A stretch of 64,000 bases of DNA. Origin: Mycobacterium simiae. GTDB lineage: Bacteria > Actinomycetota > Actinomycetes > Mycobacteriales > Mycobacteriaceae. Where the stretch lies: NCBI RefSeq assembly GCF_010727605.1, contig NZ_AP022568.1, forward strand, positions 4,402,001 to 4,466,000. Reading direction: 5' to 3'. The notes under the pieces were generated by a model. The model ran no database searches, was not told the DNA's origin, and worked only from the letters and a program-made list of their open reading frames with translations. Each line of letters begins with the position of its first letter. Positions within the stretch are counted from its first letter, which is position 1. Positions 43,341 through 52,074 of the stretch are shown piece after piece. The position numbers and the translations under genes are program-made.

Positions 43341-43390
43341 GCGCCGGCGACGATGCAGAGCGTAGCGATGAGGAGGAGCGGCGCAGCATG
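43338..43390 (+). repeat. MIRU-like element between obgE and proB
   Basis: The 53 bp from the obgE TGA to the proB ATG match the mycobacterial interspersed repetitive unit layout: stop codon at one end, start codon at the other, with GCGACGATGCAGAGCG and GATGAGGAGGAGCGGCGC between. The AGGAGGAG inside acts as ribosome-binding site for proB. Read in frame it gives the typical [14 protein letters not shown] peptide. Confidence 0.85.
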
Positions 43391-44491
43391 ACCGCGCACC
43401 GCGAGGCCATCCGCACCGCTCGGCGCGTCGTTGTCAAGATCGGGACCAACGCCCTGACCACACCGTCGGGAGTCTTCGACGCGGGCCGGCTGGCCGAATT
43501 GGCCGACGCGATCGAGGCGCGGATGAAGGCCGGCACCGACGTTGTCATCGTCTCCTCCGGTGCCATTGCCGCCGGCATCGAGCCGCTCGGGTTATCCCGC
43601 CGCCCAAGGGATTTGGCAACCAAACAAGCCGCAGCCAGCGTGGGACAGGTGGCGCTGGTGAATGCCTGGAGCGCCGCCTTTTCCCGGTATGGGCGCACGG
43701 TCGGACAGGTCTTGCTCACCGCCCACGACATCTCGATGCGGGCCCAGCACACCAACGCCCAACGCACCCTGGACCGCTTGCGGGCGTTGCGCGCGGTGGC
43801 GATCGTCAACGAGAACGACACGGTGGCCACCAACGAGATCCGGTTCGGCGACAACGACCGCTTGTCGGCGCTGGTGGCCCATTTGGTCGGTGCCGATGCG
43901 CTGGTGCTGCTGTCCGACATCGACGGCCTCTATGACACCGACCCGCGAAAATCCAAGGCCGCGCGGTTCATCCCGGAGGTGGCGGCCGCGTCGGATCTCG
44001 AGGGCGTGGTGGCCGGACCGGGCAGCGCGCTGGGCACCGGAGGCATGGCCTCGAAGATGTCCTCGGCCCTGCTGGCCGCCGACGCGGGTGTGCCGGTGCT
44101 GTTGGCCGCGGCCTCGGACGCCGCGACCGCACTCACCGATGCGTCGTCGGGTACCGTCTTCGCCGCCCGTCCGGCGCGGATGTCGGCCCGTCGGTTCTGG
44201 GTTCGCTATGCCGCCGAGGCCACCGGCTCGCTCGTCTTGGATGCGGGCGCGGTGCGCGCGGTGGTGCAGCAGCGACGGTCTCTGCTGGCCGCGGGCATCA
44301 CCGCGGTGTCGGGCCGGTTCTACGCCGGCGATGTGGTCGAGTTGTGCGGCCCCGACGCGGCGACGGTGGCTCGCGGCGTCGTCGCCTACGACGCCGCCGA
44401 ACTCGAGACGATGATCGGTCGGTCGACGACGGAACTGGCCGGTGAGCTGCGCCGGCCCGCGGTGCACGCCGACGATCTGGTTGCTATCTGA
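43388..44491 (+). CDS. proB: Glutamate 5-kinase
   Basis: First enzyme of proline synthesis, 367 residues from this start. The amino-acid kinase domain opens [18 protein letters not shown] and contains [14 protein letters not shown] and [21 protein letters not shown]; the C-terminal PUA domain runs from about 275 ([24 protein letters not shown]). The ATG at 43388 is preferred because AGGAGGAG lies 9 nt upstream and the N-terminus then matches the family; the GTG at 43337 would read through the MIRU. Its partner proA is some 15 kb downstream. It ends 2 bp from the convergent tetR stop. Confidence 0.94.
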   Translation: MTAHREAIRTARRVVVKIGTNALTTPSGVFDAGRLAELADAIEARMKAGTDVVIVSSGAIAAGIEPLGLSRRPRDLATKQAAASVGQVALVNAWSAAFSRYGRTVGQVLLTAHDISMRAQHTNAQRTLDRLRALRAVAIVNENDTVATNEIRFGDNDRLSALVAHLVGADALVLLSDIDGLYDTDPRKSKAARFIPEVAAASDLEGVVAGPGSALGTGGMASKMSSALLAADAGVPVLLAAASDAATALTDASSGTVFAARPARMSARRFWVRYAAEATGSLVLDAGAVRAVVQQRRSLLAAGITAVSGRFYAGDVVELCGPDAATVARGVVAYDAAELETMIGRSTTELAGELRRPAVHADDLVAI

Positions 44492-44493
44492 AG

Positions 44494-45138
44494 TCAGTGC
44501 GGGGTCTCGAGATACAAAGTAGCCCAGATGATTTCGGCTAGCGTGGCGGCCAGTTCAGCATCATAGGAATCGGCCGCGGCCGGTAGGTTTTGTTGGCAGG
44601 CCCGCTCCACCATCCAGGTCAGCGTGCTGGCGGTGGTCTCCGCGCGCAGTTCAGGGCGGATCGAGCCGTCGGCCTGGCCGTCTTCGATCACCCGGGTCAT
44701 CCGCCCGGCGACCGCGGTCAGGAGATTGCCGTACGTCGCGCCGACCACCGGGTCGTAGGCGGCCATCTCGTTCAGCGCGACCAGCACCGGCTGGTGACGG
44801 CGGTAGCTGGCCACCAGAGCCGTCATCGCCGCGCGCAGGTCATCGGGGTCACGGCGGCGCGCCACTCGCCACCACCGATCCGCGCTTTCGGCGAGGTCGG
44901 CGAACACCTGACCGGCGAGCCGGCGCAGCAGATGACCCTTGTCCTCGAAATAGATATAGAAGCTGGCCCGCGAGATGCCGGCCTCGGTTGCGAGCCGGTC
45001 CACGCTCAGCTCGGTGTAACTGGCGCCGCCGCGCATCAGCCGCTCGGTGGCGTCGAGCAGCCGGCGCTCCATCCCTTCACGTCGCTGCTGGCGCGTGTTC
45101 TCGCGCCTGGGCGGCGGCTTACGGGTGACCGACGGCAT
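44494..45138 (-). CDS. TetR-family regulator divergent from the P450 gene
   Basis: TetR-type repressor of 214 residues. The N-terminal helix-turn-helix is RRLLDATERLMRGGASYTELSVDRLATEAGISRASFYIYFEDKGHLL-like at about 23-70; the C-terminal ligand domain is not assignable. It lies divergently from the P450 gene across about 95 bp holding a perfect palindrome, so it likely represses itself and the P450. TATGCT stands exactly 6 nt before the ATG on the minus strand, indicating a leaderless mRNA. Not present between proB and nadE in Mtb as I recall. Confidence 0.88.
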   Translation of the reverse strand: MPSVTRKPPPRRENTRQQRREGMERRLLDATERLMRGGASYTELSVDRLATEAGISRASFYIYFEDKGHLLRRLAGQVFADLAESADRWWRVARRRDPDDLRAAMTALVASYRRHQPVLVALNEMAAYDPVVGATYGNLLTAVAGRMTRVIEDGQADGSIRPELRAETTASTLTWMVERACQQNLPAAADSYDAELAATLAEIIWATLYLETPH

Positions 45139-45167
45139 TCGCCGAGCATAACCGCCGTGTCAACGTA

Positions 45168-45197
45168 TTGACTAGACATGTTGTCTAGGCATAGTGT
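45168..45197 (+). promoter_or_regulatory. P450 promoter with overlapping TetR operator
   Basis: TTGACT (45168-45173), 18-bp spacer, TAGTGT (45192-45197). The perfect inverted repeat CTAGACA-TGT-TGTCTAG (45172-45188) overlaps the -35 and fills the spacer, the usual place for a repressor. It is also about 20 bp upstream of the -10 of the divergent tetR. Confidence 0.7.
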
Positions 45198-45232
45198 TCG
45201 ACACGAATTCCCGAGTGGACGGAGGGCCAACG

Positions 45233-46501
45233 ATGGCTGTGCTGACCGGGCGGTCTGACCGTCCCCGCACCTACGACCCGATCGATCTGTCCTCGCGCGA
45301 GTTCTGGTCGACGACTGCCGCCGATCGCGAGCGCTCGTTTGCCGTGTTGCGCGCCGAACGGCCGGTGAGCTGGCATCCGCCGGTCGAAGACTCCCTGATG
45401 CCCGATCCCGACGACCCCGGCTACTGGGCGGTCACCCGGCGCGCCGACATCGTCACCGTCAGCCGCAATAGCGACGTGTTCCTGTCCGGTAAGGGCGTGA
45501 TGTTCGAGAGCATCCCGGTGGAGTTGCTCGAGGCATCGCAGTCCTTCCTGGCGATGGACCCGCCGCGGCACACCAAGCTGCGCAAGCTTGCTCACGCCGC
45601 ATTCACGCCGCGGCAGGTCCGCCGCATCGAGGAATCGATCCAGGCGAACGCGAAGTCGATCGTGGAAGAGCTTCGCGACGCCGGGAGCGGAGCGGATTTC
45701 GTCGATCTCTGCGCCAAGGAGCTGCCCATCCGCACGCTGTCGGACATGGTGGGTATCCCGGATTCCGAGCGTGCGCGCATGGCGCATGCCACCGACGCGT
45801 TGGTGTCGTGGGCCGATCCCGACTTCCTCAATGGCCGTCCCGCGTTGGAAGTGATCTTCGAACAGCAGATGTACCTGCACCAGGTCGTCGGCACGCTGGC
45901 CGCCGAGCGCCGCAAGCATCCGGGCGACGACCTGATCAGCGGCCTGGTACATGCCGAGGTGGACGGTGACCGGCTGACCGATGCCGAGGTGGCAGCTTTC
46001 TTCGTGTTGCTGTCGGTGGCCGGCAACGACACCACCCGTCAAACCATGAGCCACACCATGAAAGCCCTCACCGACTTCCCGGACCAACGGGCTTGGCTGC
46101 TCACCGATTACGAGAACCGTATCGGCGTGGCCGTCGAGGAATTCGTGCGTTGGGCGTCGCCGGTGATGACGTTCCGTCGAACGGCCGCAACCGATTTCGA
46201 ACTGGGAGGCCAGAGCATCGCCGCCGGGGAGAAGGTGGTGATGTTCTATCCGTCCGGGAACTGGGACACCGAGGCCTTTGCGCATCCGGAGCGTTTCGAC
46301 CTGAGCCGCAGCCCTAACCCACACGTCGGCTTCGGCGGTGGCGGACTGCACTTCTGCCTCGGCGCTCACGTGGCGCGCGCGCAGTTGCGGGCATTCTTCG
46401 GCGAACTGCTGCATCAGCTTCCCGAGATCCAAGCCGGCGACGCCAGCTACGTGGCGGGCAACTTCGTGCACGCCGTCCGCAGTCTGCCCTGCACGTTCTA
46501 G
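45233..46501 (+). CDS. Cytochrome P450
   Basis: Soluble bacterial P450 monooxygenase of 422 residues. I-helix oxygen-activation motif AGNDTT near residue 262, ExxR in VEEFVRW near 303, and the heme-binding FGGGGLHFCLGAHVAR with ligand Cys375. It resembles the mycobacterial CYP families acting on steroids or fatty acids, but the substrate is not decided. ATG at 45233 follows GGAGGG with 7-nt spacing; an in-frame GTG at 45194 lies in the promoter and is rejected. No ferredoxin gene is adjacent. Its TAG stop shares CTAG with the convergent sirtuin gene. Confidence 0.92.
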   Translation: MAVLTGRSDRPRTYDPIDLSSREFWSTTAADRERSFAVLRAERPVSWHPPVEDSLMPDPDDPGYWAVTRRADIVTVSRNSDVFLSGKGVMFESIPVELLEASQSFLAMDPPRHTKLRKLAHAAFTPRQVRRIEESIQANAKSIVEELRDAGSGADFVDLCAKELPIRTLSDMVGIPDSERARMAHATDALVSWADPDFLNGRPALEVIFEQQMYLHQVVGTLAAERRKHPGDDLISGLVHAEVDGDRLTDAEVAAFFVLLSVAGNDTTRQTMSHTMKALTDFPDQRAWLLTDYENRIGVAVEEFVRWASPVMTFRRTAATDFELGGQSIAAGEKVVMFYPSGNWDTEAFAHPERFDLSRSPNPHVGFGGGGLHFCLGAHVARAQLRAFFGELLHQLPEIQAGDASYVAGNFVHAVRSLPCTF

Positions 46502-47388
46502 CGCACCGCCAGTGGCCCCAGCTCACCTACCAGTTCGGAGGCGAGCAGTACCAGTAGCTCAGAACACCCGCCGTCGACTTTGACGGTGGCCAACGCGTCG
46601 CCGCGGGTGGGGCCGCGGTTGATGATTGCGACCGGGATGCCCAGGGCGGCAGCGTGCCGCACGAAACGGTAACCGGAGAACACCGTCAGCGACGAACCGG
46701 CGACTAACAGCGCGTCGGCCCGATCGACCAATGAAAGCGCCTGTGCCACAGTATCCTTAGGCACACTCTCGCCAAAGTAGACGATATCGGGTTTGAGCAT
46801 CCCAGAGCAGCACGGGCAGTCCAGGTAGCGAAACGACGCGGTGTCGGCGACGACGGCGTCGGCGTCGGGTGCCACCGCCAGCCCGCCGATGGCCTCGGCG
46901 CGTTCGATGAATCCGGGGTTGAGTGCCTCGAGCCGTGTCGCCAGCCGGGCACGGCTCATGGCGCGCCCACAGTTCAGGCAGATCACCCGCGCGTAGGTGC
47001 CATGCAGATTGATCACGTTCTTGCTGCCGGCCTTGGTGTGCAGCAGGTCGACGTTTTGGGTGATCACACCCGTCACCACTCCGGCATGCTCGAGCGCGGC
47101 CAATGCCCGATGTCCCGCGTTCGGCTGCGTCTGGTCCATGTGCCGCCAGCCGAGGTGATTGCGCGCCCAATACCGTTGCCGGAATGCGGCATCCGAGGTG
47201 AACTGGCGGATCGTCATCGGGTTGCTCGGCGGCGAATCCGGGCCGCGGTAATCGGGGATGCCGGAGTCGGTGGACATCCCCGCGCCCGTCAGCACTGCGA
47301 TCCGTCGGCCGGCCAGCAGCGCGACCAGTTCCGGCGATTCGGCTTGAGCGATCACGTACTCGAGGGTACGGACCATGGCCCGATCCAC
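46498..47388 (-). CDS. Sir2-family NAD-dependent protein deacylase
   Basis: Sirtuin of 296 residues. NAD-binding GAGMSTDSGIPDYRGP near residue 35, QNVDLLHTKAG near 115 followed by the catalytic His (NLHGTYA), and two zinc Cys pairs, CLNCG and CPCCSG. The GAGxSTxSGIPDYR form with the long loop before the second Cys pair resembles class II (SIRT4-like) sirtuins. It would remove acyl groups from lysines using NAD. GTG at 47388 and ATG at 47376 are both possible starts. Divergent from the flavoprotein gene and convergent with the P450. Confidence 0.9.
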   Translation of the reverse strand: MDRAMVRTLEYVIAQAESPELVALLAGRRIAVLTGAGMSTDSGIPDYRGPDSPPSNPMTIRQFTSDAAFRQRYWARNHLGWRHMDQTQPNAGHRALAALEHAGVVTGVITQNVDLLHTKAGSKNVINLHGTYARVICLNCGRAMSRARLATRLEALNPGFIERAEAIGGLAVAPDADAVVADTASFRYLDCPCCSGMLKPDIVYFGESVPKDTVAQALSLVDRADALLVAGSSLTVFSGYRFVRHAAALGIPVAIINRGPTRGDALATVKVDGGCSELLVLLASELVGELGPLAVR

Positions 47389-47466
47389 TGGTGGGGTAGT
47401 CGACTACTCATCCCCGCGACGCGATGCGCAGACATGCTTACAGTCTCTGCATCGAAAGGCGGGCCG

Positions 47467-48951
47467 ATGTCTGAATCGGAGTCTGCGCGGGTAGAAACCT
47501 GCGACCTGTGCATCGTTGGCGCCGGCATTGCCGGGCTGAACGCACTATTTGCCGCGAGCCGATACCTGACCCGCGACCACAAGGTGATCCTCGTCGATCG
47601 TCGAGCACGGGTCGGCGGCATGTGGGTCGACGTGTACTCCTATGTGCGCCTACATCAACCACACCCGATGTTCACGGCGGGCAACATCGAGTGGACGCTC
47701 GGCCAAGACCGCGCCCACTTGGCGACCAAGCGGGAGGTGCTCGACCATCTCCGGCACTGCATCGACGTGATAGCCGAACGCGTGCAGGTCGACGAGTACT
47801 TCGGCTGGGAATTCGAGTCTCAGGAGGAAGTTGGCGGACTCGTGCGGGCCACCTGTCGGGCCGCTGACGGCCGGATGATTGTCGTCGAGGCCCCGCGATT
47901 GATCAAAGCTTTCGGGCTGGCAGTCGCTCCCAACGATCCGCTCGATATCTCCAGTAAGCGGGTCCACTCGGTGTCACCGGACTATTGCGACATCCGGACG
48001 GGCGACATCAGGGACAGCCGTGCGCCGGTGTGGGTCATCGGCGGCGGGAAAACCGCGATGGACACTGCGCACGCACTGATCACCGCCTACCCCGGTCGCC
48101 AGGTCAATCTGGTGGCCGGCCGAGGAACGTTTTTCTCCAACCGCGACCGACTCTTACCGAGTGGCTCCCGGAGGTGGTGGACGGGCACAGTGCCGAGCAC
48201 TCTCGCCGCGCAGCTGAGTCGCCGATTCGACGGCACGAACGAATCGGAGGTCCAGGACTGGTATCGCGCAACCTACGGCACGTTCTTGACGCCGCAATCC
48301 GAGAACTTTGTGTTGGGCGTGTTATCTGAGGCCGAGAACGACACGATCTCCGCGGGGCTCAACGATGTCGTCATGGACTATCTCGAAGATGTGGTGGATT
48401 GCAACGGCTCGACGGAGTTGCTGCTCCGAAGCGGTGCGACGAAGGCGATTGAGCCGGGCAGTTGGGTGGTCAACTGCACGGGCTACGTCAAAGCCAACGC
48501 TGGACATGTATACGAGCCGTACGTTTCGCCCAGCGGCGCAATCGTTTCCATCAATATCCATTCGGCCGTGCTGCATCTACCGGCGTTCATGGGGTACTTC
48601 CTGGGTCATCTGCTGTTCTTGGAAAAGCTTGGCGAGATACCACTGTACGAAGTCGACTGGCTGGGGCTAAGAGACAAGTCGCCGTTGGCATTTCCGTACG
48701 TGCTTTTCGCACTCGTCCAGCACAATCTCAGCCTGATCTACGACAACGTCCCCCGACGCGTGTTCGACGAGAACGGTCTCGACTTCGACAAGTGGTACCC
48801 GCTCCCGCGCCGGTTGCCGGGTGTGGCACGGTTCCTGCTCACGCATCGTCGCGAGCGCGAGCGCCAGCGCCACGTTCTCGACACAGTGCGGGAGCGATTC
48901 GACATCCGTTGCGGACCACTGGGCGAGCAGCGCATCCCCAGCGCCGGTTGA
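47467..48951 (+). CDS. FAD/NAD(P)-binding monooxygenase-like flavoprotein
   Basis: Flavoprotein of 494 residues. GAGIAGLNALFAA at residues 18-30 binds FAD, and VWVIGGGKTAMDTAHAL near residue 190 is a second Rossmann motif for NAD(P)H, the two-site design of flavin monooxygenases. WVVNCTGYVKANAG near 338 resembles the ATG-like motif; a C-terminal hydrophobic stretch (LPAFMGYFLGHLLFL) may touch the membrane. ATG at 47467 follows AAAGGCGGG. The very long in-frame extension upstream crosses the sirtuin gene and is a shadow. Substrate unknown. Not seen at this locus in Mtb. Confidence 0.8.
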   Translation: MSESESARVETCDLCIVGAGIAGLNALFAASRYLTRDHKVILVDRRARVGGMWVDVYSYVRLHQPHPMFTAGNIEWTLGQDRAHLATKREVLDHLRHCIDVIAERVQVDEYFGWEFESQEEVGGLVRATCRAADGRMIVVEAPRLIKAFGLAVAPNDPLDISSKRVHSVSPDYCDIRTGDIRDSRAPVWVIGGGKTAMDTAHALITAYPGRQVNLVAGRGTFFSNRDRLLPSGSRRWWTGTVPSTLAAQLSRRFDGTNESEVQDWYRATYGTFLTPQSENFVLGVLSEAENDTISAGLNDVVMDYLEDVVDCNGSTELLLRSGATKAIEPGSWVVNCTGYVKANAGHVYEPYVSPSGAIVSINIHSAVLHLPAFMGYFLGHLLFLEKLGEIPLYEVDWLGLRDKSPLAFPYVLFALVQHNLSLIYDNVPRRVFDENGLDFDKWYPLPRRLPGVARFLLTHRRERERQRHVLDTVRERFDIRCGPLGEQRIPSAG

Positions 48952-49127
48952 GCATTGCCCCTTTGCCGGACGCGTTTAGTTGCTCCGCTTACGCTTCGGG
49001 AGTGCGTCGGGGGTCCCGAAATGCGTGTCGAGAACTGGTATCACGCGGGCGGTAAGGTCGGAGACTGGCGTGGAAGCCAGCGGTTCGATCTGAACGATGT
49101 ATCGCAAATACGCGATGCCCAACAACT

Positions 49128-49406
49128 GTGCCATCGCGAGAAGCCGAAATAGTGCCGGATCAGGTCACCGGTTTCAATCGCTACGTAAGCGACCCGATGT
49201 ACATCGGACTGGTGCTGGCAATTCTGGGGCAGGCGTTGGTCTTTCAGAGTCTGGGGCTGGTGATCTATGCGGTGCTCGTGTGGGTCGCCACCGCGTCTTT
49301 CGTCCTTCTGTACGAACAGCCAACCGTGGCAAGGAAATACGGCAACGAGTACGCGGAGTACAAGCTCAACGTGCCGGCCTGGCTGCCGCGGCTGCGGCCC
49401 TGGTGA
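49128..49406 (+). pseudogene. Truncated isoprenylcysteine/phospholipid methyltransferase-like fragment
   Basis: Encodes only the C-terminal half of an ICMT/PEMT-like membrane methyltransferase: RYVSDPMYIGLVLAILGQALVF, a second helix, then the family-end motif YEQPTVARKYGNEYAEYKLNVPAWLPRLRPW. Full members have about 100 more N-terminal residues with further helices; the DNA before 49128 shows none in any frame. The in-frame upstream codons are unrelated. GTG at 49128 is the first start. Probably a remnant left by deletion; a short functional protein cannot be excluded. Confidence 0.7.
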
Positions 49407-49421
49407 TGCCGCCGGGCCGGT

Positions 49422-49919
49422 TCAGGGGATCAGGATGTAACTCATCCCCGGGACGGCTCGGACTGTCCGTGTGTCGAATTCGTGGAAACCTGTGGTGCGG
49501 TATCCGTTAGCGGCGCTGCCTCCGTAACCCACGTTCATTTCGGTGATCGTCACGGTGCTGCCATTGACGGCGTCGACCCAGGCGACGTGTCCGACGCCGC
49601 CGACCAGTGCACTGCTGAACACCGCAATCGAGTGGGGTTGCGGTTGGTTCATGACCGTCCAGCCCGCCGCTTGGGCTTGGTCAGCCCAGTCTTCCGCGTT
49701 TCCGGTCAGCGCTTTGATGTAGTAGCCGGTATGGGCGTGGACCTGTTCTTGGGCGCCCCAAGTGCAGTAGCCCTCGTAGGCGCCGCTAAAGGGGTTGTGG
49801 TCGATCGTGCGGCCGATGTTCGCTGCCGGGTCGCCGCTGGCCGGTGCCGGAGCCATCGATGCTCCGAGGGAAAGTGCGCTGCTGATGGCGACGGCGGCCA
49901 GCGCCCCGGTGCGTTTCAT
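49422..49919 (-). CDS. Secreted CHAP-domain amidase-like protein
   Basis: Exported protein of 165 residues with a signal peptide (MKRTGALAAVAISSALSLGASMAPAPASG, cut near 28) and a CHAP domain. The catalytic Cys is in GYCTWGAQEQV near residue 52, the His in GVGHVAWVD near 111, and ITEMNVGYGGS supplies the third residue. CHAP enzymes cut peptidoglycan peptides or cross-links. No cell-wall binding module is attached. GGGAGGA stands before the ATG at 49919. It lies convergent with the methyltransferase fragment. Confidence 0.85.
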   Translation of the reverse strand: MKRTGALAAVAISSALSLGASMAPAPASGDPAANIGRTIDHNPFSGAYEGYCTWGAQEQVHAHTGYYIKALTGNAEDWADQAQAAGWTVMNQPQPHSIAVFSSALVGGVGHVAWVDAVNGSTVTITEMNVGYGGSAANGYRTTGFHEFDTRTVRAVPGMSYILIP

Positions 49920-50133
49920 ACGCGTCCTCCCGCTCGAGGTCAGGCCGTTACCTTCCTGTTATCGCGAGGAGACCAGCATTCGTTTCACGGGCCGAGTTTG
50001 ATAAGGGGCTACTTCAGCGCGGCCATTCAATTTTCAGGTTTTCGTCATACGAGCCCGCGCGGCTATCGGGGGACATTCGACCGTAAGGAACCATGAAACC
50101 GCAGCTGTTGTCGCCAGGAGACCCGGATTCGTG

Positions 50134-50724
50134 TCACCTGGCCGGCGCGTCCTGAGCAGACAGTTGGGCGATCAGGAGATCGACGCGGTCGGAGTCGTAG
50201 TCGGGGCGCAATCGGCTGGTGCGGGACAGGGTGACCAGTCCGTGCAGCGCCGACCACAGTACCTCGGCGAGCGTATCCGGATCGCGGTGTCCGGCAACCG
50301 CGGTGACCACGTCCCGCAGCTCGGTGAACGCCGACACCAATTCGGGCGGCGTGTCGTCGGCGGCAAAGTGCAACGTCGTTGCGCGGGTGAACATTGCGTC
50401 GTACAGCGCCGGGTTGTGGCGGCCGAAATCGAGGTAGGCCTGCGCGACCTGTCTTAGCGCCTCGCCGGGTGTCGCCGCACCGGTGTGCGCGGTACGCAGC
50501 GTGTCGGCGAGTTCAGCAAAGCCGTCCAGCGCGACGGCCTGCGCGAGCTGTTCCATGTTGGCGAAGTGCGTATAGAGAACGGGCTGGCTGTATTCGATCT
50601 CGGCGGACAGCCGGCGGGTGGTGACGGCGTCCCAGCCCTCCGTTTCGGCCAGCCGGCGCGCCGTCGTGATGATCAACCGGTGGCGTGCGGCTCGCTCCCG
50701 CGCGCGACGGTCTTCAATCGGCAT
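50134..50724 (-). CDS. TetR-family regulator with WHG-type ligand domain
   Basis: TetR-type regulator of 196 residues. The helix-turn-helix is at about 10-58 (IITTARRLAETEGWDAVTTRRLSAEIEYSQPVLYTHFANMEQL-like). The C-terminal part VLWSALHGLVTL carries the WHG-type signature. The start is placed at ATG 50724: TATGCT lies 7 nt before it on the minus strand, and the earlier ATG at 50736 overlaps that -10. The leaderless promoter faces two palindromic operators shared with the divergent DUF1772 gene. Confidence 0.88.
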   Translation of the reverse strand: MPIEDRRARERAARHRLIITTARRLAETEGWDAVTTRRLSAEIEYSQPVLYTHFANMEQLAQAVALDGFAELADTLRTAHTGAATPGEALRQVAQAYLDFGRHNPALYDAMFTRATTLHFAADDTPPELVSAFTELRDVVTAVAGHRDPDTLAEVLWSALHGLVTLSRTSRLRPDYDSDRVDLLIAQLSAQDAPAR

Positions 50725-50742
50725 ACGTGGCAGCATAGCTGT

Positions 50743-50811
50743 GCTAGACGATCTAGCGCTGCTATTGACCGCGCCGGCAGATTGTGTCTAGCATTGCTAG
50801 AGTATCTAGCA
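50743..50811 (+). promoter_or_regulatory. Divergent promoter region with twin GCTAGA-N3-TCTAGC operators
   Basis: GCTAGA-CGA-TCTAGC (50743-50757) and TGCTAGA-GTA-TCTAGCA (50795-50811) are perfect palindromes, 53 bp centre to centre; TCTAGC-ATT-GCTAGA (50787-50801) overlaps the second. Between them TTGACC (50765-50770) and TAGCAT (50789-50794), 18 bp apart, form the promoter of the DUF1772 gene; the first palindrome is just upstream of the tetR -10. Confidence 0.8.
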
Positions 50812-50833
50812 TCGACAAGACTAGGGGCTCGAC

Positions 50834-51310
50834 GTGCTCATTTCTCTTTTCGCCCAGATCGCGGCACTGGTCGCCGTGCTGGGCACTGCCGCGGTCTACG
50901 GCACCGATGTGTTCTGCGCGGCGGTGTTGCGACCGGCACTGGCCAGCGTCGACGATCGCACGCTCGGGGCGGTGACCGGGTTTGTGCACCGTTATGGCGA
51001 CCGGCGAATGCCCGTGCCGGGAGCTCTCGGAATCGTGGCGGCCAGCTCAAGTGCTGCCCTGGCCGCGTTGGCGGGACACTGGACCCAGGCCGTCGCGGCC
51101 GGGATTGCCGTTGTGCTGCTTCTGGTTTGGTTGCTGCTCTACACCCGAGTGAGTGCGCCGATCAATCGACAGCTCATCGCCGCGGCCGACATTGATCAGG
51201 TGTTACCGAATGTCCGTGCCCTGCAGGCAGATTGGGATCGAATCATCAACGGCCGCGCCACCCTGCAGGGACTTGCGGTGGCCGCGCTGTGCGTAGCGCT
51301 GATCGCGTGA
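50834..51310 (+). CDS. DUF1772-like integral membrane protein
   Basis: Membrane protein of 158 residues with four predicted helices (LFAQIAALVAVLGTAAVYGTDVF, GALGIVAASSSAALAALAG, AVAAGIAVVLLLVWLLLYT, LQGLAVAALCVALIA). A polar stretch (APINRQLIAAADIDQVLPNVRALQADWDRI) before the last helix is typical of DUF1772. Function unknown. GTG at 50834 follows AGGGG. It is divergent from the TetR gene and 35 bp before the Ddn-like gene, so likely co-expressed with it. Confidence 0.75.
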   Translation: MLISLFAQIAALVAVLGTAAVYGTDVFCAAVLRPALASVDDRTLGAVTGFVHRYGDRRMPVPGALGIVAASSSAALAALAGHWTQAVAAGIAVVLLLVWLLLYTRVSAPINRQLIAAADIDQVLPNVRALQADWDRIINGRATLQGLAVAALCVALIA

Positions 51311-51345
51311 ACGACCATCACTACCCATTCGAAAGGACAGCTGTC

Positions 51346-51714
51346 ATGGCGACAACACCCAACAGGCTCGGACGACTACTGATGCGCGCCGCACCCGTGT
51401 TCAACGCACCCGTGGCGGCGTTGGCGAAATCGCGACGCTTTGGCGGGCTGATGAACCGCAACATCGTTATCGTCGGCTACACCGGGCGACGGTCCGGACG
51501 TAGCTTCAGCATCCCCGTGGCGTACCGCCGTACCGGTGACGAGATCACCATCACTGCCAACCTGCCGGAGACCAAGACATGGTGGCGCAACTTCCTCGGC
51601 GACGGCGGCCCGGTGACATTGGAACTCGACGGGACCCAGCGCGTCGGGCACGCCGTGGCCGAGCGTAACGAAAAGGGCGGGGTCACTGTCCATGTGCGGT
51701 TGACCGACGGGTGA
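51346..51714 (+). CDS. Deazaflavin (F420)-dependent nitroreductase family protein
   Basis: Protein of 122 residues in the Ddn/DUF385 split-beta-barrel family, members of which bind F420 and reduce quinones, nitro compounds or lipids. GYTGRRSGRSFSIPVAYRRTGDEITI is the family core for F420 phosphate binding, followed by WWRNFLGDGGPVTLELDG. No key catalytic Tyr is identified. GAAAGGA precedes the ATG at 51346. Second gene of the TetR-controlled pair with DUF1772. Confidence 0.82.
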   Translation: MATTPNRLGRLLMRAAPVFNAPVAALAKSRRFGGLMNRNIVIVGYTGRRSGRSFSIPVAYRRTGDEITITANLPETKTWWRNFLGDGGPVTLELDGTQRVGHAVAERNEKGGVTVHVRLTDG

Positions 51715-52074
51715 CCGAGGTGCGGCGTACCCGGCAGTGCGTTGTACATGAATTGAGATCCGGTTTGACGGTGGGGAATCATGAGGGCATGGCACTAGTT
51801 CGTGCAGGCCTCGCTGAGGGATTCTGCTTCGGCGAGGATGCGGTGTTGCTGCCCTTCGAATCGACGAGCTGAACACCTTTCGATCCACACTTACTCACGC
51901 CCAGCAAGAGGGATCGTCGCGCTTAGACTTTGACGGAACCATCCACGAGTTGGCTACCGAGGACAGCGCATCCGCCATGAGTGCCGCGATGAGGGCGACC
52001 CGGTGCTGTGGCGTCTGGGCAGTGCAAAAACGCGCTATATCAGGCCGCCCGAGCGGACTCGTGCGCAACCACCC
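51715..52074 (+). other. Gene-poor interval, possibly decayed coding sequence
   Basis: About 360 bp between the Ddn-like gene and the cysteine hydrolase. No frame is long enough to call. A short frame DEGDPVLWRLGSAKTRYI near 51975-52030 looks protein-like, and ATG 51789 opens only 27 codons, so the stretch may be a gene remnant. No promoter or repeat is clear. Confidence 0.4.

Noticed and set aside
47002..47466. 155-codon N-terminal extension of the FMO-like protein
   Set aside because: It is antisense to the sirtuin gene; ATG 47467 has a good ribosome-binding site and starts right before the FAD motif.
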